The notes under the pieces are model-generated. The model was not told the origin of the DNA, did not search any database, and saw only the letters and a program-made list of their open reading frames with translations. The position numbers were made by a program, and so were the translations under genes. Below are positions 6,968 to 15,827 of a DNA stretch of 52,389 nt, piece after piece; positions within the stretch are counted from its first letter, which is position 1, and each line of letters begins with the position of its first letter. This DNA is from Oscillospiraceae bacterium (GTDB taxonomy: Bacteria; Bacillota; Clostridia; Oscillospirales; CAG-272), in the NCBI GenBank assembly GCA_015064525.1, contig SVSC01000003.1:1-52389 (forward strand). The letters are read 5' to 3'.

Positions 6968-8938
6968 ATGAAAAAACGTACATTCTTTACATCCATTCTG
7001 ACGCTCGTGCTGTGTATCTCTCTGATCCTTGGTTCCACCTACGCGCTTTTATCCAGTCGCTATGTGTTTAACATTGCCATTGGGTCGGGTGGTAAGGTGG
7101 ATCTCACCGCATGGCTTCAGAACCTGAAGCTCTATTCCATGGACGAGCCTCAGGTTGACCGATTTGCCAACGGAGGCACCGCCACGGTGAAGGACGGTCT
7201 TCTGGATATCAACCTGATCACCCCCGGTGATAAGGTGACGGTGGAGATCGCGGTGGAGAATCGCAGTAGTGTCAGTTTGAAATATCGCCTTGTGGTGAAA
7301 ACGGAGGGTGAGCTTGCCGCGGCGCTCGTTTGCAGGGTTACCATTGACGGCAAGGATTATGTAATTGATAATACCCATCGCTCCACACCTTGGACGTGGG
7401 TTGCGTCCCGTGCCGCAATTCCCTCGGATGGCAAGCCCCTGGAGCTTTCCATTGAGCTTCCCGAGGAGGTGGAGAACACCTTTGAAAGTCTCCACGCTTC
7501 CTATTCCATCGCGCTGGAGGCAGTACAGGGCAACGCCCAGATTTGGGACGGTACCGCTGAAACCCAGTGGTATGACGGCAATGCAAGTCTGCTGGAGATC
7601 CGCAGCGCGCAGGATCTGGCGGGAATCGCCGAGATTCTTTCCAAGGATGCCAATAGCTTGAACGGCAAAACCCTCAAGCTGATGAATGACATTGATCTTG
7701 CGGGTCACCCGTGGACACCCATTCACATTCAGAGTGGCTCGAATTCCAAGATCGTGATCGACGGTAATCAGAAAACCTTGACTGGTCTTTACGTGGAAGG
7801 AGGCTCGCAATGCGCCTTTATCGGCAGCAGTGATGCCGAGCTTACCATTCGTAATTTGACCTTTAACGGAGCGAACGTTCACGGAACGGGGAACACCGCT
7901 GTGGTGATCGGCACGCAAAAGGGAACCGTTTCGCTGGAAAACGTTGACGTGATCAACAGCACCGTTGCGGGAACCGAAGCGGGCGTTGGCGCTTTGGTGG
8001 GCGTATCCCTTCAAAACGAGGGCGCAACGCTGAAGCTGGATGGCTGTGACGTGAAGAACACGGCTGTGATCGGTCTTCATGCGGTCGGCGCGCTGGTTGG
8101 CGCAACCGGCAGTGCGGATGCCTCCGGGATGCAGGTGAAGAACTGCGTTTCCGAGGCGACGGTGGTTTACACCTCCACCGCAGGTGTTGGCGGCCATCAG
8201 ATTGCCGCAGGCGTTGACGGATACCAAACCGCGGGCTTCACCGGTGAAAACAACACCGAGAACAGCAGCGTTGTGGCAAAAGCTGCCAACGTTCTCTACA
8301 CCGCCGAGGATCTCTTTGCTTTCGCAAAGCGTGTGAACAGCGGCGATGCCATGGCTGGCGAAACCGTTACGTTGGGACATGATATCGACCTTCGCGAGGA
8401 GGCATGGACGCCCATTGGATCGGGTGACACTCGGTTTATGGGAACCTTCGACGGTATGGGACACACTATCCGCAATCTGGACGTGACCTGCAGTGAAAAC
8501 GGCGGCTTGTTCGGAAGGGTTTATCAGGGCGTTGTGAAGAATTTGGTTCTTGAAAACGTTGTGATCTACAGCGGTCGTTATGCAGGCGCCGTTGCGGCCC
8601 AGGCGATTGGCGACATTCTGGATTGCACCGTGAAGAACGCGCATATCGTATGCTATGATCTGAATCCCGACCCCGTAAGTGGCAAGGGCGATAAGGTTGG
8701 CGGCGTGGTAGGCTACGTTGCCGACGAGGGCTTTGGCTCCGAGGTTCGCGGAAATACCGTGACCGACACCTACGTTTCCGGAAACCGTGATCTGGGTCAA
8801 CTGGTAGGTTACGCTGAGAACGGCGTGAACGTCAGCTCCAACGTGGTTGAGGGCGTGATTGTCACCTGCAACGGCTACACCAAGGGTGTACCTGCGGCAG
8901 ACCTGAATATCGGCGGTTCTGTTGGAAACAGAGATTAA
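6968..8938 (+). CDS. SipW-dependent surface protein 3 with GLUG/beta-helix modules
   Basis: 656 residues. The signal ends LGSTYALLSS, then GSGGKVDLTAW, as in its two neighbours. Residues about 25-195 are the TasA/CalY-like domain. After that come two modules that each open with 'DL.G/F A....' plus DIDL...WTPI (about 215-260 and 450-500). They continue as right-handed beta-helix with GLUG-type repeats such as GGLFGRVYQG, VGGVVGYVAD and LGQLVGYAEN. The same module forms the C-terminal half of the first lipoprotein at 18625. TAGGAG precedes the ATG; the gap from the previous gene is 10 bp. It is likely a large adhesive or matrix component displayed with the other two. Confidence 0.8.
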   Translation: MKKRTFFTSILTLVLCISLILGSTYALLSSRYVFNIAIGSGGKVDLTAWLQNLKLYSMDEPQVDRFANGGTATVKDGLLDINLITPGDKVTVEIAVENRSSVSLKYRLVVKTEGELAAALVCRVTIDGKDYVIDNTHRSTPWTWVASRAAIPSDGKPLELSIELPEEVENTFESLHASYSIALEAVQGNAQIWDGTAETQWYDGNASLLEIRSAQDLAGIAEILSKDANSLNGKTLKLMNDIDLAGHPWTPIHIQSGSNSKIVIDGNQKTLTGLYVEGGSQCAFIGSSDAELTIRNLTFNGANVHGTGNTAVVIGTQKGTVSLENVDVINSTVAGTEAGVGALVGVSLQNEGATLKLDGCDVKNTAVIGLHAVGALVGATGSADASGMQVKNCVSEATVVYTSTAGVGGHQIAAGVDGYQTAGFTGENNTENSSVVAKAANVLYTAEDLFAFAKRVNSGDAMAGETVTLGHDIDLREEAWTPIGSGDTRFMGTFDGMGHTIRNLDVTCSENGGLFGRVYQGVVKNLVLENVVIYSGRYAGAVAAQAIGDILDCTVKNAHIVCYDLNPDPVSGKGDKVGGVVGYVADEGFGSEVRGNTVTDTYVSGNRDLGQLVGYAENGVNVSSNVVEGVIVTCNGYTKGVPAADLNIGGSVGNRD

Positions 8939-8947
8939 CGAATCATA

Positions 8948-8985
8948 AAAGCTCCCCGCACCGTTTTAACGGTGCGGGGAGCTTT
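8948..8985. terminator. Strong terminator ending the SipW cluster
   Basis: A perfect 18-bp stem (arms begin AAAGCTCCCC, end GGGGAGCTTT) with a 2-nt loop. The outer A/T pairs give a short T tract on both strands, so it can also serve the convergent GH2 gene. Confidence 0.9.
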
Positions 8986-9010
8986 GTTAGGTTCTATAAC
9001 TTATGAAGGA

Positions 9011-10747
9011 TCAATCGTCCTCAATTGCCGCGTGACGGGTGTTTACGCTGTGGAAGAATTCGGTGTCGAATTTCTTTTCCCGATTGTAGGTGTAAATGCC
9101 GTTCACCTCTTGCTCCACGTCGGTGAGCTGGGTGTAGCAGAAGCCAAACATCTGGGGATTATCCAAAAGCTGATCGGTGAGCGCCTTGTAGCGGGTTTTG
9201 AATTCCTGCTCGGTGGTGGGAGCGTTGCCGTAGCCCCAGGCGTTCGCCTCGTTGGAGTTGATATCCCATTTGATTCCGCCGTATTCGCTCACAAACATTG
9301 CCATGCCATTTTCGTAGCGGCAGGCAGGATGATTGTGGTGGTGGCGACTGCGCTTGCGGTGATTTTCAATGCACTTGTCCACGGGAAGCGCTGCAACCTC
9401 GGCAAAGCAAGCGGAATCCTGGCTGTAGTCGTGAATGTCATAGATGTCGGTCTCGATGTGGATGCCGCCGCTGGTATCAATGCAGGGACGGGTGGGGTCG
9501 GTGAGAACCGTCATGCGATAGATGGTGCGAAGGATGCTCTCATAGAGGGCTTTGTTAGAGGGATCCCAGGTTTCGTTGAGGGGACACCAGCCAACGATGG
9601 CGGGATGATTGTAGTCCCGATCCAAAATTTCGCGCCATTCGTCCACCAAGGGTAGGGCGCTGTTGGGGTTGGTAAAGTCGATGCCCCAGTTGGCGTATTC
9701 ACCCCAAACAATGTATCCCAAGCGGTCACAATGGTAGAGGAAGCGGGGCTCAAACACCTTTTGGTGCAGGCGGGCGCCGTTGAAGCCTGCCTCCATGGAA
9801 AGGTGGATATCGCGGATCAGCGCCTCCTCGGAGGGGGCGGTGTAGATGCCGTCGGGGTAGAAGCCCTGATCCAGCACCAAGCGCTGGAAAACCGATTTTC
9901 CGTTGATCAGGAAGCGGAAGCCGTCCAGCTGCAGATGCCGCATACCGAAGTAGGAGCTAACGCGATCCTCGCCGTAGGTCAGCTTCAGATCATAGAGTCT
10001 GCCGTTGCCAACCTCCCAAAGGTGCAGCTCGGAGAGGGGAAGCAGCGTTTTTACGTTACCGCCGAGGGGGGCGGAGAGGGTGATTTTTCCAACCGAGCTA
10101 CCATCGTAGAACGCCTCGGCGGTCAATTCTCCTCCACCAATCAGGTCAGCCTCAAGGGCGAGGGTGCTGTTGTGGATATCGGGGGTAAGACGGATCTTTT
10201 TAATGTAGCTGTTGGGAACGTATTCCATCCAAACGGTCTGCCAAATACCCGTGGTGCGGGTGTAGGAGCAGCCTTGGGAGTGATAAGCCTGGCATTGCTT
10301 GCCGCTGCCAATGGTGGTGTCGCGGGTGTTGTCGATGGCGCAAACGCAAAGGCTGTTCACGCCTTCGGTCAAGCCGTTGGTGATGTCCACGGTGAAGGAA
10401 ACGTAGCCTCCCTTGTGGAAGCCCATCTGAACCCCGTTGAGAAAGATCCGAGCCTCATAGTCCACCGCGCCAAAGTGGAGCAGCACTCTGCCGTTTTTCC
10501 AGTCCTCGGGAACGGTAAGATCTCTGCGATACCAAACGCAGTTGAGAAAATCGCGGTTGCCCACGCCCGAAAGGGGGCTTTCGGGGCAGAAGGGAACGGT
10601 GATTTCGGAGGCGAGGTGGGGCTTCTGATAGAGCGCGCGATCTAAGCCGCTGGCGCTCAGGTCAAGCTCAAATTCCCATTGTCCGTTTAAATTGATCCAA
10701 TTCTCGCGTTCAAATTGCGGATTGGGATGTTCTTGTCTTGGAATCAT
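9011..10747 (-). CDS. Glycoside hydrolase family 2 enzyme
   Basis: A retaining beta-glycosidase of family GH2 (beta-galactosidase/beta-glucuronidase group), 578 residues. It has an N-terminal jelly-roll sugar-binding domain (about 15-175), an Ig-like domain (about 176-270) and a TIM barrel. In the barrel, N391-E392 (WCPLNETW) is the acid/base and E488 in FVSEYGG is the nucleophile. It lacks a signal peptide, so it acts in the cytoplasm on imported oligosaccharides. A His-rich stretch (HHHNH, about 469-473) sits before the nucleophile. It has no C-terminal extra domain and is at the short end for GH2. AAAGGAG precedes the ATG. It follows rnhA by 37 bp. The exact sugar specificity cannot be told. 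Confidence 0.88.
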   Translation of the reverse strand: MIPRQEHPNPQFERENWINLNGQWEFELDLSASGLDRALYQKPHLASEITVPFCPESPLSGVGNRDFLNCVWYRRDLTVPEDWKNGRVLLHFGAVDYEARIFLNGVQMGFHKGGYVSFTVDITNGLTEGVNSLCVCAIDNTRDTTIGSGKQCQAYHSQGCSYTRTTGIWQTVWMEYVPNSYIKKIRLTPDIHNSTLALEADLIGGGELTAEAFYDGSSVGKITLSAPLGGNVKTLLPLSELHLWEVGNGRLYDLKLTYGEDRVSSYFGMRHLQLDGFRFLINGKSVFQRLVLDQGFYPDGIYTAPSEEALIRDIHLSMEAGFNGARLHQKVFEPRFLYHCDRLGYIVWGEYANWGIDFTNPNSALPLVDEWREILDRDYNHPAIVGWCPLNETWDPSNKALYESILRTIYRMTVLTDPTRPCIDTSGGIHIETDIYDIHDYSQDSACFAEVAALPVDKCIENHRKRSRHHHNHPACRYENGMAMFVSEYGGIKWDINSNEANAWGYGNAPTTEQEFKTRYKALTDQLLDNPQMFGFCYTQLTDVEQEVNGIYTYNREKKFDTEFFHSVNTRHAAIEDD

Positions 10748-10784
10748 AGTGAAAACTCCTTTGATATGAATAAGATAGACGTAA

Positions 10785-11231
10785 TTATTCGTTTTCTTTC
10801 AAGCTGTCGGCAAAGGCGGTGGCAAGGCGATCGCATCGCTCATTGTAGGGATGCCCCGCGTGCCCCTTTACCCAAACGGTTGTCACCCGATGGAGCTCGG
10901 TTAAACGGAGCAGCTGCTCCCATAAATCGGGATTCAGAGCAGGCTTGTTGTCGCTTTTTTTCCAGCCGCGCGCGCGCCAGGAAGCTGCCCATCCCTTTTC
11001 CAAGGCTTCTATCACGTATTTGGAATCGGAGGTGAGGGTAACCTCGCAGGGCTCTTTGAGGGCGGAAAGGGCGCTGATCACGGCGGAAAGCTCCATTCGA
11101 TTGTTGGTGGTAAGCCTTTCGCCGCCGCTCAGCTCCTTTTCCACGCCGTTGTAGACCAGTACCGCGCCCCAGCCTCCAACTCCGGGATTGCCGCGGCAGG
11201 AGCCGTCGGTATAAATATCAACGTGTTTCAT
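10785..11231 (-). CDS. rnhA: Ribonuclease HI
   Basis: Degrades the RNA strand of RNA-DNA hybrids. The 148 residues are the normal length for bacterial RNase HI. The four acidic catalytic residues are visible in [20 protein letters not shown] and ERCDRLA, and the basic handle region ([13 protein letters not shown]) that grips the hybrid is present. It is preceded by its own promoter and followed 37 bp later by the GH2 gene, probably on one transcript without functional link. Confidence 0.96.
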   Translation of the reverse strand: MKHVDIYTDGSCRGNPGVGGWGAVLVYNGVEKELSGGERLTTNNRMELSAVISALSALKEPCEVTLTSDSKYVIEALEKGWAASWRARGWKKSDNKPALNPDLWEQLLRLTELHRVTTVWVKGHAGHPYNERCDRLATAFADSLKENE

Positions 11232-11263
11232 AGAACTTCCTTATCATGGTCATATTCTCACCT

Positions 11264-11292
11264 ATTATATCACATTTTTTCCCTGTTTTCAA
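11264..11292 (-). promoter_or_regulatory. Promoter of rnhA
   Basis: Minus strand: -35 TTGAAA (11287-11292), 17-bp spacer, -10 TATAAT (11264-11269). Confidence 0.75.
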
Positions 11293-11343
11293 GCAAAAAA
11301 AGAAAAATATTTACAATCGAGCGGTCTTTTTTTGAAAAAGCTC

Positions 11344-11372
11344 TTGCATATTTGTTAATTTTTGTTTATAAT
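11344..11372 (+). promoter_or_regulatory. Promoter of the E2-like gene
   Basis: -35 TTGCAT (11344-11349), 17-bp spacer, -10 TATAAT (11367-11372). Confidence 0.75.
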
Positions 11373-11447
11373 AAAGGGGTAGGCTCCTGCGAAAAATCAC
11401 GAAAAAGGCGTTTTTTGAGGAGAATCACAAAAAGAACGGAGAAAAAT

Positions 11448-12341
11448 ATGGCAACCGAAAAGAAAAAGAGAAGATGGCGGTGGGGCGACCGCGCCGACGG
11501 CTATAAGCTTCGTACCATCAACCCCATGAATAAATTCATGCCCTACATCATGCCGCAGCGCTGTGACGCCTGCAATACCTATTCGGATATGTTCGACGTG
11601 ACCAAAACCGATAAGTTTTGCAGAGAGAAGGTTCGCGCCGGAAAAACCAATTTCGGTTTTTTACACATTATGCTTGCCGCGTACGTTCGCGCCATTTCCC
11701 AGCGCCCCGGCATCAACCGTTTTGTGAGCGGTCAGAAGATCTACGCCAGAAAAAATATTCAGATCGTGATGACCATCAAGAAGACCTTGGCGCTGGATTC
11801 TCCCGACACCTGCATCAAGGTGGAGTTCAACCCCGACGACACGGTGGATGAGATCTACGAAAAGTTCAACGCTGCCGTGGTGAAGGTGCAGAACGCCCCG
11901 GAGGATAAGACCTCCTTTGACAAGCTGAACAAGGTGCTTTCCCTGATTCCCGGACTTCTTTGCCGCTGGACGGTGAAGGTTTTGGCATTCCTGGATTATT
12001 TCGGCTTGCTTCCCAAATGGCTCACCAATCTGAGCCCCTTCCACGGATCTATGATCATCACCAGCATGGGATCCTTGGGAATTCGCCCCATCTATCATCA
12101 TATCTACAATTTCGGAAATCTGCCTGTGTTTATTGCCTACGGCGGAAGACGGTCGGTGGTGTCCTGCGATCGTGACGGCAAGGTAAACACCAAGAAATAC
12201 ATTGAGATGAAGGTGGTAACCGACGAGCGTATTTGCGACGGCTACTACTATGCCTCCGCCTTCAAGATCATCAAGCGCCACGTGGAAAACCCTGAGCTGC
12301 TGGACGTGAAGCCCGAGCAGGTGTTTGAGGATATTGACTAA
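11448..12341 (+). CDS. Stand-alone E2/CAT-fold acyltransferase-like protein, catalytic His replaced
   Basis: 297 residues resembling only the catalytic domain of 2-oxo acid dehydrogenase E2 (chloramphenicol acetyltransferase fold). There is no lipoyl or E1/E3-binding domain. ITSMGSLGI and the following FGNLPVFIAYGG match the E2 core strand region. The E2 active-site signature DHRxxDG appears as DERICDG (E260...D264-G265), so the catalytic His is Glu. Residues 1-30 are basic. No E1, E3 or lipoate genes lie nearby. GGAG precedes the ATG at 11448. It is intact and promoter-driven, so it may have another role, possibly CoA-ester binding; this is an inference. Confidence 0.72.
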   Translation: MATEKKKRRWRWGDRADGYKLRTINPMNKFMPYIMPQRCDACNTYSDMFDVTKTDKFCREKVRAGKTNFGFLHIMLAAYVRAISQRPGINRFVSGQKIYARKNIQIVMTIKKTLALDSPDTCIKVEFNPDDTVDEIYEKFNAAVVKVQNAPEDKTSFDKLNKVLSLIPGLLCRWTVKVLAFLDYFGLLPKWLTNLSPFHGSMIITSMGSLGIRPIYHHIYNFGNLPVFIAYGGRRSVVSCDRDGKVNTKKYIEMKVVTDERICDGYYYASAFKIIKRHVENPELLDVKPEQVFEDID

Positions 12342-12354
12342 ACCAAGAATGAAT

Positions 12355-12396
12355 CGCGCCCCCTCTCCCAACGGAGAGGGGGCGCGGAGCGTTTTT
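12355..12396 (+). terminator. Terminator of the E2-like gene
   Basis: A perfect 14-bp GC-rich stem (CGCGCCCCCTCTCC with its complement) with a 4-nt loop is followed at 12392 by a T run. The convergent ATPase gene ends just beyond it. Confidence 0.85.
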
Positions 12397-12397
12397 C

Positions 12398-15034
12398 TTA
12401 CTTTTTGATCGCTCTTTGGATCAGCTTCACGATCTCCACAATCGGGATCACAAGGAAGCCAAGCACAGCTGCGATAAGATACTCGGTCAGGTCAACGGAA
12501 ACAAAGCCGAATGCCTTGGCGAGGAAGGGAATCTCGCATACCAGCGTGGTGGCAACCAGGGAGCCGAACGCGGCAAGGTAAAGCACCTTGTTGTGGGTGT
12601 TCATTCTGAGGAGACTGCCTCTCTGAGAGCGCATGTTCAAGCTATGGAAGATCTCGGCCATGGACATGGTGAGGAACGCCATGGTCATGCCGTGGTCGCT
12701 GTTGGTGATTGCCCAGTTGCCTGCCTCCAAGCGGTGTCCCACAAAGTAGGAGATCAGCACCAGAACGGCAACCATCAAGCCCTGATAGATCACGTCGAAG
12801 CCCATGCCGTCGGAGAAGATGCCCGATTTTGCCTCGCGGGGCTTCCGCTTCATCACGTCTGCCTCTGCTTTTTCCATGCCCAGCGCAAGGGCGGGAAGGC
12901 TGTCGGTAACCAGATTGATCCACAGCAGGTGTACGGGCTTGAGAATGGTGAAGCCCATCAGCGTTGCGGTGAAGATGCTGATCACCTCGCTCATGTTGGA
13001 GCCCAGCAGGAATTGAATTGCCTTTCGGATGTTATCGTAGATGCGGCGACCCTCCTCAACGGCGCCAACGATGGTGGCGAAGTTGTCGTCTGCCAGCACC
13101 ATGTCGGCAACGTTCTTGGTAACGTCGGTACCCGTGATGCCCATGCCAACGCCGATGTCGGCGGACTTAATGGAGGGAGCGTCGTTCACGCCGTCACCGG
13201 TCATGGCGGTCACAAAGCCTGCGCCTCTCCATGCGTTGACGATACGGGTCTTATGCTCGGGCTGAACACGGGCATAAACGCTGATCTCGCGGAACTGCTG
13301 CTCAAACTCCTCGTCGCTCATTTCGCTGAGCTGAGAGCCCGTCACGGCGCGGCTGGTTTCGGTCATAATGCCCAGCTCCTTGGCAATTGCCACGGCGGTG
13401 TCGATGTGGTCGCCCGTGATCATGATGGGACGGATGCCCGCGCTGCGGCACTCTACGATCGCGTCCTTCACCTCGGGACGAACGGGGTCGATCATACCGC
13501 ACAGACCCACGAAGCAGAGCTGATTCTCCAGAGCTTCGGGCTCGAAGGATGCGGGCTTTTCGGAATAGGTGCGTTGCGCGCAGGCAAGCACGCGAAGCGC
13601 CTTGTCTGCCATGCTCTTGTTAGCGTTTAGAATCTCGGCGGCATACGCCTCGGTCATGGGAGTGGGCTTGCCGTCCTTGAGATAGTGGGTGCAAAGGCCA
13701 ACCACCACGTCGGGCGCGCCCTTGGTGAACTGAATGAAGGAGTCGTTGTCGGCGTGAACGGTGGACATCATTTTTCTTCCCGAATCAAAGGGAGCTTCTC
13801 CGCAGCGGGGGAGCTTGCCCTTCAGGTCGTTCTTGTTGAGGCTCAGCTTATTTGCCCAAGCAACCAGAGCCGCCTCGGTGGGCTCACCCGTCACGTTACC
13901 GTCGTTGTCCAGCTCGGCGTCACAGCAGAGCGCCATAGCGGTTGCCAGATGATTTTCGTCCTCGCCAAAGCGGTCTACCACCGTCATTTTGTTTTGGGTG
14001 AGGGTACCTGTTTTGTCGGAGCAAATGATCTGCGCGCAGCCAAGGGTCTCCACAGCGGTGAGCTTGCGGATAATGGCGTTGCGCTTGGACATATTGGTAA
14101 CACCGATGGAAAGCACCACGGTAACCACCGCGGCAAGACCCTCGGGAATGGCGGCAACCGCCAAAGAAACGGCTACCATAAAGGAAGGAAGCACCACCTC
14201 GGTAAATCCGATGGTTTCGGCGGTGAGCAGCTGCACGCCAAAGATCACCACGCAGATGCCCAGCACCAGCCAGGTGAGAATTTTGGAAAGCTGACCCAGC
14301 TTGATCTGCAGGGGAGTTTGTCCCTCCTCTGCCTTTGCCAGCGCGTCGGCAATCTTACCCATTTCGGTGTCCATGCCCGTGGCGGTCACCACAACGGTGC
14401 CTCTGCCGTAAACCACGGTGGAGCCCATATAAACCATGTTCTTGCGGTCACCGAGGGAAACGTCCTTGGCGTTGTCGGCAAGCTCGATGACCTCTGCCAT
14501 TTTGGTAACGGGAACCGATTCACCCGTGAGTGCCGCCTCCTCGATTTTCAGGCTGGCATTCTCCAGAATACGAGCATCGGCGGGAACGGCGTCGCCTGCC
14601 TCCAGAAGCACCACGTCGCCAACCACCAGATCCTCGGAGTGAACGATCCGCAGAACGCCGTCACGCAGAACCTTTGAGGTTGCGGCTGACATTTCCTGCA
14701 GGGCTTCGATTGCCTTTTCCGCCTTGCTCTCCTGATAAACGCCGAGAATTGCGTTGATCAATACAACAGCGAGAATGATGATTACATCGGCAAAGCCCTC
14801 GCCCTCATAAACCGCCAAAACGCCGCTGATGGCTGCCGCAACCAGCAGAATGATGATCATGGGGTCGGAGATCTGCTCCAGGAATCTGCGAAGCAGGGAC
14901 TTGCCCTTTGCCGCTGCCAAGCGGTTCTTGCCGTTTGCCTCCAGCCGCTTCGCTGCCTCCTCGGAGGTGAGACCGTTTTCCGTTGCGTTGAGTTGCTTGA
15001 GTACTTCTTCTTTTTCGGTACAGTAGAACTTCAT
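12398..15034 (-). CDS. P2-type cation-transporting ATPase (Mn2+/Ca2+ export)
   Basis: An 878-residue P-type ATPase of the PMCA/SERCA-like P2 class. Motifs are TGES (170-173) in the actuator domain, PEGL (297-300) in membrane helix 4, the phosphorylated Asp in SDKTGTLTQ (D340), KGAPD in the nucleotide domain, and TGDGVNDAPS in the hinge. NLVTDSLPALALG in helix 6 holds the N, T and D ligands of calcium-type pumps. Homologues are usually called calcium pumps, but those behind yybP-ykoY leaders (such as YoaB of Lactococcus) export manganese. The leader here is of that kind, so Mn2+ export is favoured. AAAGGAG lies 9 nt before the ATG. Confidence 0.9.
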   Translation of the reverse strand: MKFYCTEKEEVLKQLNATENGLTSEEAAKRLEANGKNRLAAAKGKSLLRRFLEQISDPMIIILLVAAAISGVLAVYEGEGFADVIIILAVVLINAILGVYQESKAEKAIEALQEMSAATSKVLRDGVLRIVHSEDLVVGDVVLLEAGDAVPADARILENASLKIEEAALTGESVPVTKMAEVIELADNAKDVSLGDRKNMVYMGSTVVYGRGTVVVTATGMDTEMGKIADALAKAEEGQTPLQIKLGQLSKILTWLVLGICVVIFGVQLLTAETIGFTEVVLPSFMVAVSLAVAAIPEGLAAVVTVVLSIGVTNMSKRNAIIRKLTAVETLGCAQIICSDKTGTLTQNKMTVVDRFGEDENHLATAMALCCDAELDNDGNVTGEPTEAALVAWANKLSLNKNDLKGKLPRCGEAPFDSGRKMMSTVHADNDSFIQFTKGAPDVVVGLCTHYLKDGKPTPMTEAYAAEILNANKSMADKALRVLACAQRTYSEKPASFEPEALENQLCFVGLCGMIDPVRPEVKDAIVECRSAGIRPIMITGDHIDTAVAIAKELGIMTETSRAVTGSQLSEMSDEEFEQQFREISVYARVQPEHKTRIVNAWRGAGFVTAMTGDGVNDAPSIKSADIGVGMGITGTDVTKNVADMVLADDNFATIVGAVEEGRRIYDNIRKAIQFLLGSNMSEVISIFTATLMGFTILKPVHLLWINLVTDSLPALALGMEKAEADVMKRKPREAKSGIFSDGMGFDVIYQGLMVAVLVLISYFVGHRLEAGNWAITNSDHGMTMAFLTMSMAEIFHSLNMRSQRGSLLRMNTHNKVLYLAAFGSLVATTLVCEIPFLAKAFGFVSVDLTEYLIAAVLGFLVIPIVEIVKLIQRAIKK

Positions 15035-15084
15035 GAAAAAACGCTCCTTTTTTTATTTTCCCGTGAGGGTGCGCAAATACGAAC

Positions 15085-15125
15085 AAAGACCCATGTTGGC
15101 TTTTTGGAACACAACATAGGTCTTT
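15085..15125 (-). terminator. Hairpin of the ATPase leader (possible terminator)
   Basis: Minus strand: AAAGACC(T)ATGTTG pairs with CAACAT(G)GGTCTTT, about 14 bp with one wobble, and is followed by a weak T-rich tract. It lies between the aptamer and the start codon, where an expression platform would be. In the plus direction it is followed by TTTTT. Confidence 0.5.
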
Positions 15126-15166
15126 TTATTGCACAAGACGTATGTATAGCCCCGGAAAAAGTTATA

Positions 15167-15258
15167 CATGAGTCTCGCGATTTGAAGCAAGCCAGACCGC
15201 TGTAACGATCAGGATGTTGACTTACTGCGTATGGTTACCGCTCGCTACTCCCTCATTC
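15167..15258 (-). ncRNA. yybP-ykoY-type manganese riboswitch
   Basis: On the minus strand P1 is ATGAG/CTCAT. Inside it the 5' strand reads GGAGTAGC and the 3' strand GCGAGAC, matching the conserved GGGGAGUAGC and GCAAGACC strands of the Mn2+ aptamer internal loop L1. GCGA/TCGC continues the helix, and GGTAAC/GTTAC forms an arm. Just downstream, ATGTATA and TATACAT can form an alternative hairpin overlapping the P1 3' strand. The leader starts about 10 nt after the promoter. Known members switch on Mn exporters at high Mn2+. Confidence 0.75.
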
Positions 15259-15273
15259 GGAATTGCGACAAAT

Positions 15274-15302
15274 ATTATACCACTTTTTTTCTGATTTGTC
15301 AA
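15274..15302 (-). promoter_or_regulatory. Promoter of the ATPase leader
   Basis: Minus strand: -35 TTGACA (15297-15302), 17-bp spacer, -10 TATAAT (15274-15279), a full consensus match. Confidence 0.85.
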
Positions 15303-15347
15303 TGGTTTTTTAAAAATATTTTGATTTTTTTATGACATCGTTTGATG

Positions 15348-15827
15348 TTATTTGTGATATTTCGTCCCCTTGGTGATGCCGAGAGAGCGATATAGGGTCT
15401 CCAGGAGCAGGACGCGCATGAGCTGATGGGGGAAGGTGAGCTTGGAGACGGAGAGACGCAGATCGCACGCCGCCTTCACCTCCGGAGCGATGCCGTGGGA
15501 GGAGCCGATCACCAGCGCGGCGCTGCCGTGGGAGGCGGAGATTTGCTCTAATTTTTGCGCCAGCTCCTCGGAGGAAAGCTGTTTTCCCTCCACGCAAAGG
15601 GCGATCCGAAAGGCACGGGAGGGCATGGCAGCAAGGATCTGCTTCCCCTCCGCCGAGAGTGCCGCCGAGATCTGCGCCTCGGTGGGAGACTCGGGTAATT
15701 TTGTTTCCTTTAATTGAATCATTTCCAGGCGACAAAAGCCGTTCAGCCTCTTTTCATATTCGGCGCACGCCTCTCGCAGATAGCTTTCCTTCAGGGTGCC
15801 AACGGTAATCACGGTGAGATTTAGCAT
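15348..15827 (-). CDS. rlmH: 23S rRNA pseudouridine-1915 N3-methyltransferase
   Basis: SPOUT-class enzyme that methylates pseudouridine 1915 of 23S rRNA using SAM. It is exactly 159 residues, as in RlmH of Bacillus and Staphylococcus. MLNLTVITVGTLKE at the start, LVIGSSHGIAPEV in the SAM-binding knot, and the end FPHQLMRVLLLETLYRS...YHK are characteristic. The ATG at 15827 overlaps the stop of the upstream hydrolase (ATGCTAA), giving a 7-bp overlap and likely coupling. In many Firmicutes rlmH follows walJ in the same way. Confidence 0.96.
   Translation of the reverse strand: MLNLTVITVGTLKESYLREACAEYEKRLNGFCRLEMIQLKETKLPESPTEAQISAALSAEGKQILAAMPSRAFRIALCVEGKQLSSEELAQKLEQISASHGSAALVIGSSHGIAPEVKAACDLRLSVSKLTFPHQLMRVLLLETLYRSLGITKGTKYHK

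Noticed and set aside
12416..13630. Long open frames opposite the ATPase, galK, PBP2 and GH2 genes
   Set aside because: They are antisense shadows produced by GC-rich third positions; they lack ribosome sites and recognisable domains.
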